64,000 bases of DNA from Nitrospira tepida (GTDB lineage Bacteria; Nitrospirota; Nitrospiria; Nitrospirales; Nitrospiraceae), in the NCBI RefSeq assembly GCF_947241125.1, contig NZ_OX365700.1, forward strand, positions 2,450,001 through 2,514,000. The letters are read 5' to 3'. Shown piece by piece: positions 29,167-39,078 of the stretch. How positions within the stretch are numbered: the first letter of the stretch is position 1; each line of letters begins with the position of its first letter. The translations under genes were made by a program, and so were the position numbers. The notes under the pieces are model-generated. The model was not told the origin of the DNA. It ran no database searches and was given only the letters and a program-made list of their open reading frames with translations.

Positions 29167-30731
29167 CAGCGTGCCTCCGCCGTAAACGTGAGCCTGAAGA
29201 TCACTTGGTTGGGCGATGCCCCGACCCGCGCATCGCTCACCGCGATCTCCTGAAAGCCGGTCTCCTGTTGCAGGGCCTTCTTGATGCGTTCGACCGAGTC
29301 GAAGGAATCCGTTTCCGCTTCAAGCTGCACCCCCGGTCCCTCCATCAACAGGCCCCGCACTCTCACCGTTCCGGTCGAGGGCAGCCGCCGGACCAGCTTG
29401 GCCAATGTCGGGATCACCGGCGTCTGTTGCGATTCCAGGAGTTCGATCCGTTTGGACAGGGAGACCACTTGGCTGCGCGCCCGGTCCACTTCTTCCCCGG
29501 GAAGCGCGTCGCCTCCGATCGCCCGCTGATAGAACGCCTGCAAGGCCGCCCGATCCTGACGGACCTGGTCACGTTTCAGCGACACATGCGTCCAGACATC
29601 ACCGATGCCCAGGGCGATCAGGCAGGCCAAGCCGACCGACGCCCAGATCGTATCCTGTTTGATCTCCTGGCTGCGGACCCTCTGACCTTCGTGCAGTTGC
29701 CGCTTGAGGTCGTAGCCGAGCGCGGCGCCGTTGGATTTGGCCAACCAGCGGCGGCCCAGCACCTTGGGGTGCAACGCCAGCCCCAAGGCGACCGAGAAGG
29801 CCCGTGGGCTCGTTTGGCCAAACCCTTCGCGAGGGCCGACCACATCCAGTTCGAGCTTCTGGCCGAGGTACTCGGGAAAGTGGCGGAACTTCGCGCCGCC
29901 GCCGGACACCCACAGATGTTGAATTCTCGTTTGGGTGGAGGACTCGAACGCATGCAGCGCCAACCTCACCTCCCGCACGAGCGGTTCGATCCATTCCTCG
30001 CCGAGTTGGACGGTGGCCATCCGCTTTCGCCGCTCCGCTTCTTCGAGCGTCCATTGATAACGCTGGGCCAACGCCTGCGTCAGGTGGTTGCCGCCCCAAG
30101 AGAGGGTGCGGAGCAACCAGGGACGATCCCGGTGAATCAGGCAAATCGTCGTCTTCGTGGCTCCCACATCAAGGACGGCCAAGTTTTCCGGCACCGCGCC
30201 GCCCTCGGAGCGGAGCAACTGGACGACCGAAAAGAGCGCCAACGCGTCCACGTTGACGGCCGCCGGATGCACGCGCGCGGCCCTCAGAAACTCCAAATGC
30301 TCGCTCAGCGTCTTCTTGGGGGCGGCCGCCACCAATACATCGCTCTGTGGCCTGGTCCCTGGGGTCACGTCCTTCGTCGCCAGCATCAAGCCTTCGACCG
30401 CCACATCTTCGATGGACATGGGAATGAGATTTTCCATCTCGAACGGCACGACCTGGGCCATCTTTTCCGGGTCGGTAAAGGGGAGGGCGAGCCGACGCAA
30501 CGATAGGTTGCGGCAGGGAAGGGCCGTCACGATGGGCGCGCGGTGCAGTTGATGCCGTTCGAGAAAACGCCGGATCAGCCTGGCCCGCTCGGCCATGTCT
30601 CTCTGGTCTGGCTGGAGGAAGGGCAGGGGCTGGTAAAAATACTCCACCTCGTCCTGTCCCGCCAACGACCGGCGGTAGCGGACGGCTTTGATGGCGGAAG
30701 CTCCGATGTCGAGTCCGACGCTTTCACTCAC
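29166..30731 (-). CDS. gspL: GspL with PilM-like actin-fold domain
   Basis: 521 residues. Residues 1-330 form a complete PilM/FtsA-like actin fold with phosphate-binding loops (VGLDIGASAIKAVRYRR, LAVLDVGATKTTICLI, LWVSGGGAKFRHFPEYLG). A transmembrane helix lies near residues 365-385. A PilN-like coiled coil and ferredoxin-like domain complete it. In GspL the cytosolic part recruits the ATPase GspE. The fold retains the nucleotide-loop sequence of PilM, so this reads as a PilM-PilN-type fusion acting as GspL. Confidence 0.85.
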   Translation of the reverse strand: MSESVGLDIGASAIKAVRYRRSLAGQDEVEYFYQPLPFLQPDQRDMAERARLIRRFLERHQLHRAPIVTALPCRNLSLRRLALPFTDPEKMAQVVPFEMENLIPMSIEDVAVEGLMLATKDVTPGTRPQSDVLVAAAPKKTLSEHLEFLRAARVHPAAVNVDALALFSVVQLLRSEGGAVPENLAVLDVGATKTTICLIHRDRPWLLRTLSWGGNHLTQALAQRYQWTLEEAERRKRMATVQLGEEWIEPLVREVRLALHAFESSTQTRIQHLWVSGGGAKFRHFPEYLGQKLELDVVGPREGFGQTSPRAFSVALGLALHPKVLGRRWLAKSNGAALGYDLKRQLHEGQRVRSQEIKQDTIWASVGLACLIALGIGDVWTHVSLKRDQVRQDRAALQAFYQRAIGGDALPGEEVDRARSQVVSLSKRIELLESQQTPVIPTLAKLVRRLPSTGTVRVRGLLMEGPGVQLEAETDSFDSVERIKKALQQETGFQEIAVSDARVGASPNQVIFRLTFTAEAR

Positions 30732-30762
30732 GGGTCACACGATCCCTTCCTTGGTTTCGCGC

Positions 30763-31674
30763 TCAGAGAGAGAGTTGCGGCCGCACGACCGGCCCGACCA
30801 GCCGGACGGTAATGGGGGTGCCGGGAGGCAGCGGAAACCCTCCGACTGCGGCCATCCGCTGAGACAGAGACGGACTACAGGTAATCGTCAGCGCGAGATC
30901 CAGACGAGCCTCGTCCAGCGACTGCGCGAGCGTTACCTGTCCGCTGCCGGTTACCGATCCGTCCGGGCCGTTTCCCCGTAGCTCCACGATGCGGCAGAGT
31001 CCTGCCGTACAGGTCACCTTGCCATGAACGACCGCGAGGCCCCATTCCGGCATGCGCCCTCCCTGGGCGGAGACGGGGTCCACGGCGACCTCCGTTGCAT
31101 CGACCGTCAGTTCTCCGTTTCCAATCGCGATATTCCCTGCCTGGGCCGACGGGTTCCCTGAGAACTGGAACCGGCCCTTGAGCCGGCCGCCTCGAATGGG
31201 CGCGCCGATCAGTTTGGCCAGCTCCACCCGATCCGCCGTGCCCTCCACCAGGGCGACGCCGTGGAAATTCCATCCCGTAAAGACCGTTCTGGTCTGGAGC
31301 GCGGCCGGTTCACCCTTGTCCTCCAACCAGACTGAGAGATCCGCGACAGGGGTGCCGTGCAACGCGTCGGCCACCGACAGTAGGGCCTCGATGCGGGCCA
31401 GCCGGAAGGCCTGCTGGTCCCGTACGCTGATCTGGACGTTCTTCCATTCAAGTCCGAGCGGCCAAGCCACGTGCCACCGATCGATCTGCACCTTGGCCCC
31501 TGTGCCCCGCTCGATCTCAGCCAGCAGGCGAGCCTGCACCGCCTCGAACGGAAACGTCAGCAAGAAAAACAGCAACGTGAGCGCCACCCCCACCGCGCAC
31601 CAGAGCAGGATGGTGCGGACGGAGGAGGACCAGGAGGAGGGTTGTCCCAGCGTCAACTCGGCAGTGTCAGCCAT
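30763..31674 (-). CDS. gspN: Type II secretion protein GspN
   Basis: 303 residues: a cytosolic N-terminus, one transmembrane helix (near 17-40), and a long beta-rich periplasmic domain similar to AsmA/GspN (VQIDRWHVAWPLGLEWKNVQ, GRLKGRFQFSGNPSAQ, GNGELTVDATEVAVDP). GspN is an optional secretion component, present here between gspJ and gspL. The ATG at 31674 is chosen because it gives a normal cytosolic start; it overlaps the gspJ end by 22 bases. Confidence 0.78.
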   Translation of the reverse strand: MADTAELTLGQPSSWSSSVRTILLWCAVGVALTLLFFLLTFPFEAVQARLLAEIERGTGAKVQIDRWHVAWPLGLEWKNVQISVRDQQAFRLARIEALLSVADALHGTPVADLSVWLEDKGEPAALQTRTVFTGWNFHGVALVEGTADRVELAKLIGAPIRGGRLKGRFQFSGNPSAQAGNIAIGNGELTVDATEVAVDPVSAQGGRMPEWGLAVVHGKVTCTAGLCRIVELRGNGPDGSVTGSGQVTLAQSLDEARLDLALTITCSPSLSQRMAAVGGFPLPPGTPITVRLVGPVVRPQLSL

Positions 31675-32291
31675 GACGTAAAGGTCCTCGGAGGCTCGTC
31701 TTCCCGTTGCAAGATGAGCTCGATCATAAAGCCCTGCGGCAGGGTCTTGCGCGAGCGCCCGTCCCACTGCTCGATCCACACGCGCGCCTGGCTGTCATAG
31801 TACCGGATGTTGAAGCCGGCGACCTGGTCCGCCACATCCGTTTGCCGGACTCCCTCTTCGCTGAGCGTGTAGATGTTGGGCCGGACGAATCGAACCAGCT
31901 TTCTCCCGACTTTCGCATAGACCACCCGCGCGGCGTCTGCTTCCGGACGATCTCGCTGTTGGCTCTGCTGATTGCCGGTCACGAAGGCCAAGGTGTCCGC
32001 CGGGTAGCCGCCCTCGCCGATGAGGTTCTGTCCGATCCACGGCTGGGTGGCGGAGTTCCGGCTCAACATGAGATCCTGTGCCAGCAGGCTCAAACAACTC
32101 CGGACCATCTGTTCCCGTGTGCTGTCCTCGCGCACGCGCTCGATCGCGTCGGTGGTCGCCGTCAACGATCCGAAGATGAAGGTAGCGGCCACCGCGAGAA
32201 TGGCCACCCCCAGGATCAATTCGATCAGGGTGAAGCCGCGCTCCTCGTGATCAGCGTGATCAGAGGGCCGCGCCGCTGGTCTGAAAGACAT
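31653..32291 (-). CDS. gspJ: Type II secretion minor pseudopilin GspJ
   Basis: 212 residues. Prepilin cleavage motif RGFTLIELILGVAILAVA with Glu5, after a 19-residue leader. The C-terminal beta domain (GFNIRYYDSQARVWIEQWDG, LPQGFMIELILQ) is typical of GspJ. It overlaps gspI by 32 bases. Confidence 0.87.
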   Translation of the reverse strand: MSFRPAARPSDHADHEERGFTLIELILGVAILAVAATFIFGSLTATTDAIERVREDSTREQMVRSCLSLLAQDLMLSRNSATQPWIGQNLIGEGGYPADTLAFVTGNQQSQQRDRPEADAARVVYAKVGRKLVRFVRPNIYTLSEEGVRQTDVADQVAGFNIRYYDSQARVWIEQWDGRSRKTLPQGFMIELILQREDEPPRTFTSWLTLPS

Positions 32292-32721
32292 AATGGCTGA
32301 GCTCGACGGATTCTTCGTTCAATCCATGAGTCCAGAGCACCTCGACGTGCACCTCCTGGACCTTTTCCAACGGAGTCGGCATGATGGACCGCCTCCAGCG
32401 GTAGCCAGGCGCCCGATCTTCGCCCGTCGCGCGGAAGGAGAGACCCGGCGGCGCATCCTTGAAGTCTCCGCTCTGCTCTCCTCCTGTCGGCAGCACCGGC
32501 AGCAACTCCGTCTCCAGCAGCTTCTCCTGGGCCAAGAGAGTAGCCGTGGTGATTTCTCTCGCGCGTTCGCGAAGGTCCAGGTCCCGATTGCGCAGGCCCA
32601 ACAGGACCGGGAGCACAATCGCCAACAGGGCCATGGCCAGCATGACCTCCAAGAGGGTGAACCCGCGGGCATCCTCCTCCTTGGGAAGTAGGGGACCGTT
32701 CTCAGATTCGGCTCGGTGCAT
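32260..32721 (-). CDS. gspI: Type II secretion minor pseudopilin GspI
   Basis: 153 residues. Prepilin motif RGFTLLEVMLAMALLAIVLP with Glu5 after a 19-residue leader. The C-terminal domain has the W-R-R strand and VEVLW segment of GspI. Ends overlapping gspJ; starts 3 bases after the gspH stop on the same strand. Confidence 0.85.
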   Translation of the reverse strand: MHRAESENGPLLPKEEDARGFTLLEVMLAMALLAIVLPVLLGLRNRDLDLRERAREITTATLLAQEKLLETELLPVLPTGGEQSGDFKDAPPGLSFRATGEDRAPGYRWRRSIMPTPLEKVQEVHVEVLWTHGLNEESVELSHYVFQTSGAAL

Positions 32722-32723
32722 GG

Positions 32724-33356
32724 CTAGACGCTGAGGTTGCCTCCGTAGATCTCCGGGAACAACAGCGGCCGGACATATTCCGGAAGGGGAGGGAGGGGGG
32801 CGAGATCCACGTCCACGTCGCTGACGCGAATCTGGCCGGTCAGATTACTGACATGGAGCGCGACGAGCGTCCGATTGTCGTCCAGATCGCGCAGCGAAAT
32901 AATGGCCGCCTCCGGATACCCGTTCGGCAGAATCTGAACGTAGACCGTGCCGGTTTCCCGCCTGCCTTGAAACACTGTCACCGCCCGTTCGAACTTGACG
33001 CCGACGGGCAGTTCGAATCGCTTTTCATATCGGGGATCGAGTGGGATCCGTTCTCCATCGGCAAACACGGTCGTGACCCAGTATTGCCCCTGATCCAAGT
33101 CCAGGTGGAGGCGCCACACCTGCTGCGAGGAAACGGCCTGGCCCTTCAGGGTATGGATCAACCCGATCAATGAACGGCCGGCGGTCCCCGCATCCTGAAG
33201 CAAGCCGATCCTGGGGACCACAATGGCCAGGAGCAGTCCCAACAATCCGAGCACAAGGATGATTTCAAACAGGGTAAACCCGCCTTCGTGCGAGCCTCGC
33301 CCCATTCTGTAGGGCCAGGCCTCCGTGTCTGCTTGAGAGGATCGCAACGGTCTCAC
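32724..33356 (-). CDS. gspH: Type II secretion minor pseudopilin GspH
   Basis: 210 residues. Prepilin motif GGFTLFEIILVLGLLGLLLA with Glu5 after a 25-residue leader. The GspH/FimT-like globular domain follows (HTLKGQAVSSQQVWRLHLDL). Lies between gspG and gspI as in many clusters. Confidence 0.84.
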   Translation of the reverse strand: MRPLRSSQADTEAWPYRMGRGSHEGGFTLFEIILVLGLLGLLLAIVVPRIGLLQDAGTAGRSLIGLIHTLKGQAVSSQQVWRLHLDLDQGQYWVTTVFADGERIPLDPRYEKRFELPVGVKFERAVTVFQGRRETGTVYVQILPNGYPEAAIISLRDLDDNRTLVALHVSNLTGQIRVSDVDVDLAPLPPLPEYVRPLLFPEIYGGNLSV

Positions 33357-33364
33357 GATGCGGG

Positions 33365-33856
33365 CTAGTCCTTATCCAGGTTCCAATTGGTGATATCGGC
33401 ATTGGGCCCCTCGCCGCCCACTTCGCCGTCGGTCCCCAGGGAAATGATCTCGTAGTCCCCGCGCGTGCTCGGGCTGATGTATTTGTAAGGGTTGCCCCAG
33501 GGATCTTCCGGCACCTTCTGCAGGTAACCGCCGAGCTTCCACTTTTTGGGAACGACTCCGGTGGTCGGTTTTTCGACCAGCGCCTTGAGGTTCTGCTCGG
33601 TCGAAGGGTAGACCCCGTTGTCCAGCTTGTAGAGCTGAAGCGCCGCCTCGATGTTGCGGATCTGTACCTTCGCCGCCGTGCGCTTGGCCTCATCGGTCCG
33701 CCCCATGATCCGGGGCACCACCAACGCCGCCAGGATGGCGAGAATCGCCACGACCACCATGATCTCGATGAACGTGAAGCCGGCCGCACGGCCGATCCGC
33801 CAGCCCATCATCCACCGCTGCCCGCCCATTCGCACCCTCATCCGCCGCCTGACCAT
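33365..33856 (-). CDS. gspG: Type II secretion major pseudopilin GspG
   Basis: 163 residues. Prepilin motif AGFTFIEIMVVVAILAILAA (Phe in place of the usual Leu) with Glu5 after a 25-residue basic leader. The major pseudopilin signature DPWGNPYKYISPSTRGDYEI near the C-terminus identifies GspG and includes calcium-site residues. The ATG at 33856 is preceded by GAGGTGA; the first 20 residues of the longer frame are not leader-like. It ends 8 bases before gspH begins. Confidence 0.92.
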   Translation of the reverse strand: MVRRRMRVRMGGQRWMMGWRIGRAAGFTFIEIMVVVAILAILAALVVPRIMGRTDEAKRTAAKVQIRNIEAALQLYKLDNGVYPSTEQNLKALVEKPTTGVVPKKWKLGGYLQKVPEDPWGNPYKYISPSTRGDYEIISLGTDGEVGGEGPNADITNWNLDKD

Positions 33857-33863
33857 TGTCACC

Positions 33864-35096
33864 TCACCGGACCATTTGTCCCATTTCGAAGATTGGCAAA
33901 AGAATCGCCACCACAATAAATAAGACGATCACGCCCATGCACAAGATCATGATCGGCTCGAGGAGCGCGGTCGCCCGGGCCACCACCCGGTCCACTTCGC
34001 CGTCGTAAATGCCGGCGATCCGCTTGAGCATCTCCTCCATCTCGCCGCTTTTTTCCCCGACGGCGACCATGTGGGTCACCAGCGGCGGAAATTCCCCGCT
34101 CCGTTTCAGGGGCACCGCGATGCTTTCCCCCTCGCGGATGTTCTGGCGGGCCTCTTCCACGGCCGCCTCCAGCACGCGGTTGTTCATCACGCGCCGTGAC
34201 ACGTCGAGGGCATCGAGCAACTGTACACCGCTGGACAGCATGGTGGCCAGCGTGCTGCTGAGCCGGGAGATGGCGACCTTCCTCGCGATCTCGCCGATCA
34301 GCGGCAGCTTCAGCATCAACCGATGCATCCGGTATTGTCCGTTTGACGTGCGGACATAGCGGCGCAGGCCATACAGGGTCGCGCCGAGACCGATCAACAG
34401 CACATGCCAATAGCGGGACAACAGGTCGCTGGCGCGCATCAGCACGACCGTGGGCCAGGGTAGCGCCTGCCCGAGGTCCGTAAAGACGGCGGTGATCTTG
34501 GGAATCGCAAACGTCATGAGGAGAAACAGGACGCCGAGTCCGACGACCAGCATGACCACCGGATACATCAGCGCGTTGGTCACCTTGGATTTCAAGGCCT
34601 GCTGCTTCTCAAGAAACTCCGACAGGCGAAACAGGATTTGGTCCAAGGCCCCGCTGGCCTCCCCCGCCCGCACCATCTGCGTGTAAATCTGCCCGAACTC
34701 CCGCGGGTATTCGCCCAGGGCGGCGCTCAGGGCCTTGCCGGCCCGCACCTGTTCCCGGATATCCGCAAAGAGGCTTTGCACGGATTTTTTCTCCACCTGA
34801 TCGACGAGAATGCCCAGGGCATCGACCAGTGGCAGGCCGGCGACGAGCAACGTGGCCAGTTGCCGCGTGGCGAGCGCGAGGTCGGTCGGGGAGAGCGAAC
34901 GGGGGCGCGCGCCGTGCGACGGATGCCCGGCCGCGTGGCCCGCGTCCAAGCCAGAGGCCCGCGTTTCGCGCAACTCGGTCGGATAGACCCCGCCTTGGCG
35001 CAGCTTGAGCCGAGCCCCACGGAGGCTCTCCGCGTCAATGATCCCGGCCGCCGTGCCGCCGTCCGCTCTGAGGCCCTTGTAGGCATAGACCGGCAT
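33864..35096 (-). CDS. gspF: Type II secretion inner-membrane platform protein GspF
   Basis: 410 residues, polytopic: two homologous T2SSF domains (about 75-190 and 280-400), each followed by transmembrane helices, in a GspF/PilC fold. Signature segments: LATRQLATLLVAGLPLVDAL and SRLSSTLATMLSSGVQLLDAL. GspF is the central platform that transmits ATPase work to the pseudopilus. Lies 7 bases upstream of gspG. Confidence 0.93.
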   Translation of the reverse strand: MPVYAYKGLRADGGTAAGIIDAESLRGARLKLRQGGVYPTELRETRASGLDAGHAAGHPSHGARPRSLSPTDLALATRQLATLLVAGLPLVDALGILVDQVEKKSVQSLFADIREQVRAGKALSAALGEYPREFGQIYTQMVRAGEASGALDQILFRLSEFLEKQQALKSKVTNALMYPVVMLVVGLGVLFLLMTFAIPKITAVFTDLGQALPWPTVVLMRASDLLSRYWHVLLIGLGATLYGLRRYVRTSNGQYRMHRLMLKLPLIGEIARKVAISRLSSTLATMLSSGVQLLDALDVSRRVMNNRVLEAAVEEARQNIREGESIAVPLKRSGEFPPLVTHMVAVGEKSGEMEEMLKRIAGIYDGEVDRVVARATALLEPIMILCMGVIVLFIVVAILLPIFEMGQMVR

Positions 35097-35278
35097 CGGA
35101 ATTATGCGTCATTGACCGTAAGGACTGGCGGTCGTGAACTCACGGCAGGAGCAATGTGGCGACGCGCATGGAAACCGATGCAACCCCAGCGTCCGTGCGC
35201 CGCTCCCGGCGGGCTTGTCTGTCGTCGAAGCCACCCTGTACTGAAACCGGCATGTTTCTCAATCCTTCATACTGCGGG

Positions 35279-36994
35279 CTAGATTTCCACTTCCTGCTGG
35301 GTGATCCGCATCACCTCTTCCGTCGTCGTGACGCCCTTGACGACCTTGGCAGCTCCGTCGAGCTTCAAGGGAATCATTCCCTTCCCCATGGCCGCCTCCC
35401 GAATTCGAGAGGCATCGGCCTTGGCGCCGATCAAGCGACGAATCTCGTCGTCCATCACCAACAGCTCGTAGACGCCGGTCCGTCCCCGGTAGCCGGTATT
35501 GCCGCATGACGGGCAGCCGACCCCGCGATACAGCATCGGATGGCCCTTGGCCGGATTGATCCCGAGCCGCGCCAATTCCTCATCGCTGGGCTCGTAGGGG
35601 CGCCGGCAGTCCGGACAGATCACGCGCGCGAGCCGCTGGGCCAGCACCGCCACTACCGATGACGCGACCAAGAAAGGTTCGATCCCCATGTCGATCAATC
35701 TGGTAGCCGCGCTGGCCGCATCGTTGGTATGGAGCGTGGAGAACACCAAGTGGCCGGTCAGCGAGGCGTGGATGGCGATTTCGGCCGTCTCCAAATCGCG
35801 GATTTCCCCGATCATGATCACGTCCGGGTCCTGCCGGAGAATCGACCGCAGGCCGGCCGCGAAGGTCAGATTGATCTTGGGATTGACCTGCATCTGGCCG
35901 ATGCCCTGAAGCTGATACTCGACGGGATCTTCGATGGTGATGATGTTCTTGTCCGGCGCATTGATCTGGCTCAAGGCTCCGTAGAGCGTCGTGGTCTTCC
36001 CGCTGCCGGTCGGCCCCGTGACCAGAATGATGCCGTGGGTCAGGTGAATCAGTTGCTGCATGATGGTCAACTGATCCTGTGAAAAGCCGATCTCGGACAG
36101 GTTGAGCAGCTTGTTTTCCTTCTGGAGCAACCGCAGCACAACCCGTTCACCATGGGAAGTCGGCAACACCGAGACTCGGATATCGACATCCTTCCCTGCG
36201 GTCCGAATGCCGAACCGTCCGTCCTGGGGCAGCCGCTTCTCGGCGATGTTCAGCCCCGCCATGATTTTGAGCCTGGCGGTGATGCTCGACTGGAGATGCT
36301 TGGGAGGGGTCAGCACGGGATAGAGCACCCCGTCGATTCGATAGCGGATGACCAGGCCCCGCTCGAAGGATTCGACGTGGATATCGCTTGCCCGGCGTTT
36401 GACCGACTCAAAGAGGATCGAGTTGACCAACCGGATGATCGGCGCCTCGTCCGTGGCGTCCAGCAAGTCTTTCGGTTCTTCCAACTCGTGGGCCAGCTTG
36501 TCCAGATTGCTTTCGGCGACCAGATCCTCCATGACCGATTCGGCCGCGGGAGCCGCCGCGCGGTCATACACTTGATTCAGGGTCGACAGGAGCACGATTG
36601 GCGTGGTAATGACGGGCTTCACCGGTTTCCCCAGCAACAAGCGCAAGTCGTCGAGGGCCTCGACTTGGAGCGGATCGGCTGTGGCTACGACGACGCCGTC
36701 GTCCTCCTCCCGCAAGGGGAGAACTTTGAATCGCCGGGCAAAACCGATCGGTACCTTGTTGATGAGGTCGCCGTTTACCAACGTGGCATCCAAGAAGGGG
36801 ACCCAGGGGAGGTCCAACTGCTGCGCGAGCGCCTGGAGAACTTCCTCTTCCTTCATCGTTCTGTTCTTGACCAGCAACTCGCCCAAGCGTACCCTGCGAG
36901 CCCGCTGCTGCGTGAGCGCGTCTTCAAGGACGGGATCGGGGAGGTGAAATTTTTCACGCAAGACCCTCCCGAGGAGTGAGAGTCCGTAGGCCAC
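35279..36994 (-). CDS. gspE: Type II secretion ATPase GspE
   Basis: 571 residues. N-terminal MshEN-type domain (RVRLGELLVKNRTMKEEEVL), then the secretion ATPase core: Walker A GPTGSGKTT, Asp box ITIEDPVEYQL, Walker B VIMIGEIRDLETAEIA and His box GHLVFSTLHTNDA. The four-cysteine metal motif CPDC...CPSC follows (near 460-510). It powers pseudopilus assembly through GspL and GspF. GTG 36994 after AAAGGTG is preferred over TTG 37036. A 182-base gap separates it from gspF. Confidence 0.93.
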   Translation of the reverse strand: MAYGLSLLGRVLREKFHLPDPVLEDALTQQRARRVRLGELLVKNRTMKEEEVLQALAQQLDLPWVPFLDATLVNGDLINKVPIGFARRFKVLPLREEDDGVVVATADPLQVEALDDLRLLLGKPVKPVITTPIVLLSTLNQVYDRAAAPAAESVMEDLVAESNLDKLAHELEEPKDLLDATDEAPIIRLVNSILFESVKRRASDIHVESFERGLVIRYRIDGVLYPVLTPPKHLQSSITARLKIMAGLNIAEKRLPQDGRFGIRTAGKDVDIRVSVLPTSHGERVVLRLLQKENKLLNLSEIGFSQDQLTIMQQLIHLTHGIILVTGPTGSGKTTTLYGALSQINAPDKNIITIEDPVEYQLQGIGQMQVNPKINLTFAAGLRSILRQDPDVIMIGEIRDLETAEIAIHASLTGHLVFSTLHTNDAASAATRLIDMGIEPFLVASSVVAVLAQRLARVICPDCRRPYEPSDEELARLGINPAKGHPMLYRGVGCPSCGNTGYRGRTGVYELLVMDDEIRRLIGAKADASRIREAAMGKGMIPLKLDGAAKVVKGVTTTEEVMRITQQEVEI

Positions 36995-37428
36995 CAACGC
37001 ACCTTTTCTTATCGACGAAATCGCACGGGCCGGCAACCGCGGGCTCTGCTTCTCCAGGCGGGGAATACCGACCGGGATTGCTGCCGAAGTACCTTATCCG
37101 AAAGAGCAGTACCCAAGCAAGTTCCGCGCCGGGTTAGCTAGAGGCCGAGGGATCAAGGGAAAAGGCGATGATTCAGGTCTCTATCCTGAACTTCACCTGA
37201 ACTCATGAAGGAATAGTAATACAGTCGAGAATTCACTGACCAGGCAATTGAGAAAAGGGGCGGTCGTCGCTTGCCTGAGGACGAGGGACTGTCGCCGGCC
37301 TTAGCTCTTTCGTATAGATGATTTGAGCTGGGCTCATTGGTAACGTTCGGCACTCACTCTGATCAATAGTCCTGAAGACCGTCTCTGAAAAGCCGGTCGA
37401 TCCCTCGCATACGCTGAGCCATGACCCG
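36995..37428. other. Divergent intergenic region, gspE and S8 protease
   Basis: 434 bases without a supported gene (apart from the possible 14-codon GspE extension). It must hold promoters for both directions. The region is less GC-rich than its surroundings (a CTATCCTGAACTTCACCTGAA-like AT-richer zone near 37180-37230). I see no definite -35/-10 pair. Confidence 0.4.
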
Positions 37429-39063
37429 ATGATGCAACCTTTCTTCCATGGACTCGGCGTGCCGGTCGTTGGTGCGGCACTCTATCTGCTCCTCGCCGGC
37501 TGTTCGGCAGGGGAGGACGCAAACCCGGCCACCACGCAAACGGCGTCGGGTGGATCGACCGTGGGCGGGCCGGTCGCCGTCATCGACGATCCGCTGTTCT
37601 CTCAACAGTGGCATCTCCAAAATACCGGCCAGGGCGGCGGCACGGTCGGGGAAGATGCGCGGGTCGTCGGCGCGTGGAATCAGGACATCAGCGGCCGCGG
37701 AGTCCGGATCGCCGTGGTGGACGACGGGCTGGAGATCGGTCATGAAGATCTCGCTCCCAATGTGATTTCCGGGCAGAGCCACAATTATCTGACCCATGGC
37801 TCCGATCCCACGCCGGTGAGCACCGGGACCTGTAGAGAAGCCGGAGGGTCGGCGGACTGTCACGGCACGGCAGTGGCGGGGGTGGCCGCGGCCTTTGCGA
37901 ACAGGGCCGGAGGCCGAGGAGTCTCTCCCTATGCGAATCTGGTCGGATACAACCTGCTCGCAAGCGGGGTCATCAGCCCGGATAGTCTGGAAGCCGACGC
38001 CATGACGAGAAATGCGGCCGGCGTGTGGATCTCGAACAATAGTTGGGGCGCGCCGGATGACGGGCGCCTGCATCCCAGCGGTCCACTCTGGAAAGCGGGT
38101 GTGCTGGCCGGTTTGTCCGGCGGTCGAAACGGGCTGGGCACCATCTATGTCTGGGCCGGCGGAAACGGCGGTCCGCGGAGAGGCGACAATTCGAATTACG
38201 AAGGTTATGCCAATTTTCGCGGCGTGATGGCGGTGTGCGCGGTCAACGCGGCCGGGCAACAACCGCCCTATTCGGATCCCGGCGCCAACCTCTGGGTCTG
38301 TGCTCCATCCAATACGGTCGGGCCCGGGTTTGCGTTGCCCGGCATCACGACCACGGACCGGTCCGGTTCCCAAGGGTACAATATCTCCGGATCGGGCGGT
38401 GATCCGGTCGATCCCAACTATACGACCCAGTTCGGCGGGACGTCCGCCGCCACTGCCGTGGTTTCCGGAGTTGCCGCGCTCATGCTCCAGGCGAATCCGC
38501 ATTTGGGATGGCGTGACGTGCGACAGGTGTTGGCGGAAACGGCCAGGCAGAACGATCCCGGCGACTCGGACTGGATGATCAACGGGGCCGGATTTCACGT
38601 GAATCACAAGTACGGGTTTGGCACGGTCGATGCCGAGGCCGCCGTCACCAGGGCCCGCACCTGGACGAACCTCGGCCCGCAGCGCACCTTTTCACGCACC
38701 CTCACGCCGTCGTTGGCACTCGCCGACGGCGGGACCGCCACGAATACGGTCGCGATCGCTTCGAGCGGGATCGCCAGAATCGAATGGATTGAGATTGAGG
38801 TGACGCTCAATCACGCCAACGACGAGGAGCTGGAAATCGTCCTCCGCAATGAAACCACGGGAACCACGAGCGTCCTGGCCGAGCCTCGCACCTGTTCGGG
38901 AAGCGGCGTCGATCTCTGCGGCGACTACAACGCGTGGATCTTCGGCAGCGCGCGCCATCTCGGGGAGGGTGTGGACGGCAATTGGACGTTGCTGATTCGA
39001 GACTCGAGTCCGGGCCTGACAGGGACGCTGGTCTCCTGGAAGCTGACCTTTTACGGGACGTGA
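37429..39063 (+). CDS. Kexin-type S8 serine protease, lipoprotein, without propeptide
   Basis: 544 residues. A lipoprotein signal ends in LLAGCS (Cys25). The catalytic domain begins almost at once with DDPLFSQQWHLQNTG, the usual start of a mature S8 domain. Catalytic residues: Asp98 (AVVDDGLEIGHEDL), His145 (CHGTAVAG), oxyanion Asn245 (AGGNGG) and Ser339 (GGTSAATAVVSG). The last 125 residues are a proprotein-convertase P domain (GNWTLLIRDSSPGLTGTL). No N-terminal inhibitor propeptide is present; a propeptide-like lipoprotein is encoded immediately downstream. Inserted in the T2SS cluster, so a secretion substrate or surface protease. Confidence 0.9.
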   Translation: MMQPFFHGLGVPVVGAALYLLLAGCSAGEDANPATTQTASGGSTVGGPVAVIDDPLFSQQWHLQNTGQGGGTVGEDARVVGAWNQDISGRGVRIAVVDDGLEIGHEDLAPNVISGQSHNYLTHGSDPTPVSTGTCREAGGSADCHGTAVAGVAAAFANRAGGRGVSPYANLVGYNLLASGVISPDSLEADAMTRNAAGVWISNNSWGAPDDGRLHPSGPLWKAGVLAGLSGGRNGLGTIYVWAGGNGGPRRGDNSNYEGYANFRGVMAVCAVNAAGQQPPYSDPGANLWVCAPSNTVGPGFALPGITTTDRSGSQGYNISGSGGDPVDPNYTTQFGGTSAATAVVSGVAALMLQANPHLGWRDVRQVLAETARQNDPGDSDWMINGAGFHVNHKYGFGTVDAEAAVTRARTWTNLGPQRTFSRTLTPSLALADGGTATNTVAIASSGIARIEWIEIEVTLNHANDEELEIVLRNETTGTTSVLAEPRTCSGSGVDLCGDYNAWIFGSARHLGEGVDGNWTLLIRDSSPGLTGTLVSWKLTFYGT

Positions 39064-39078
39064 CGGGGAGTGGACCAC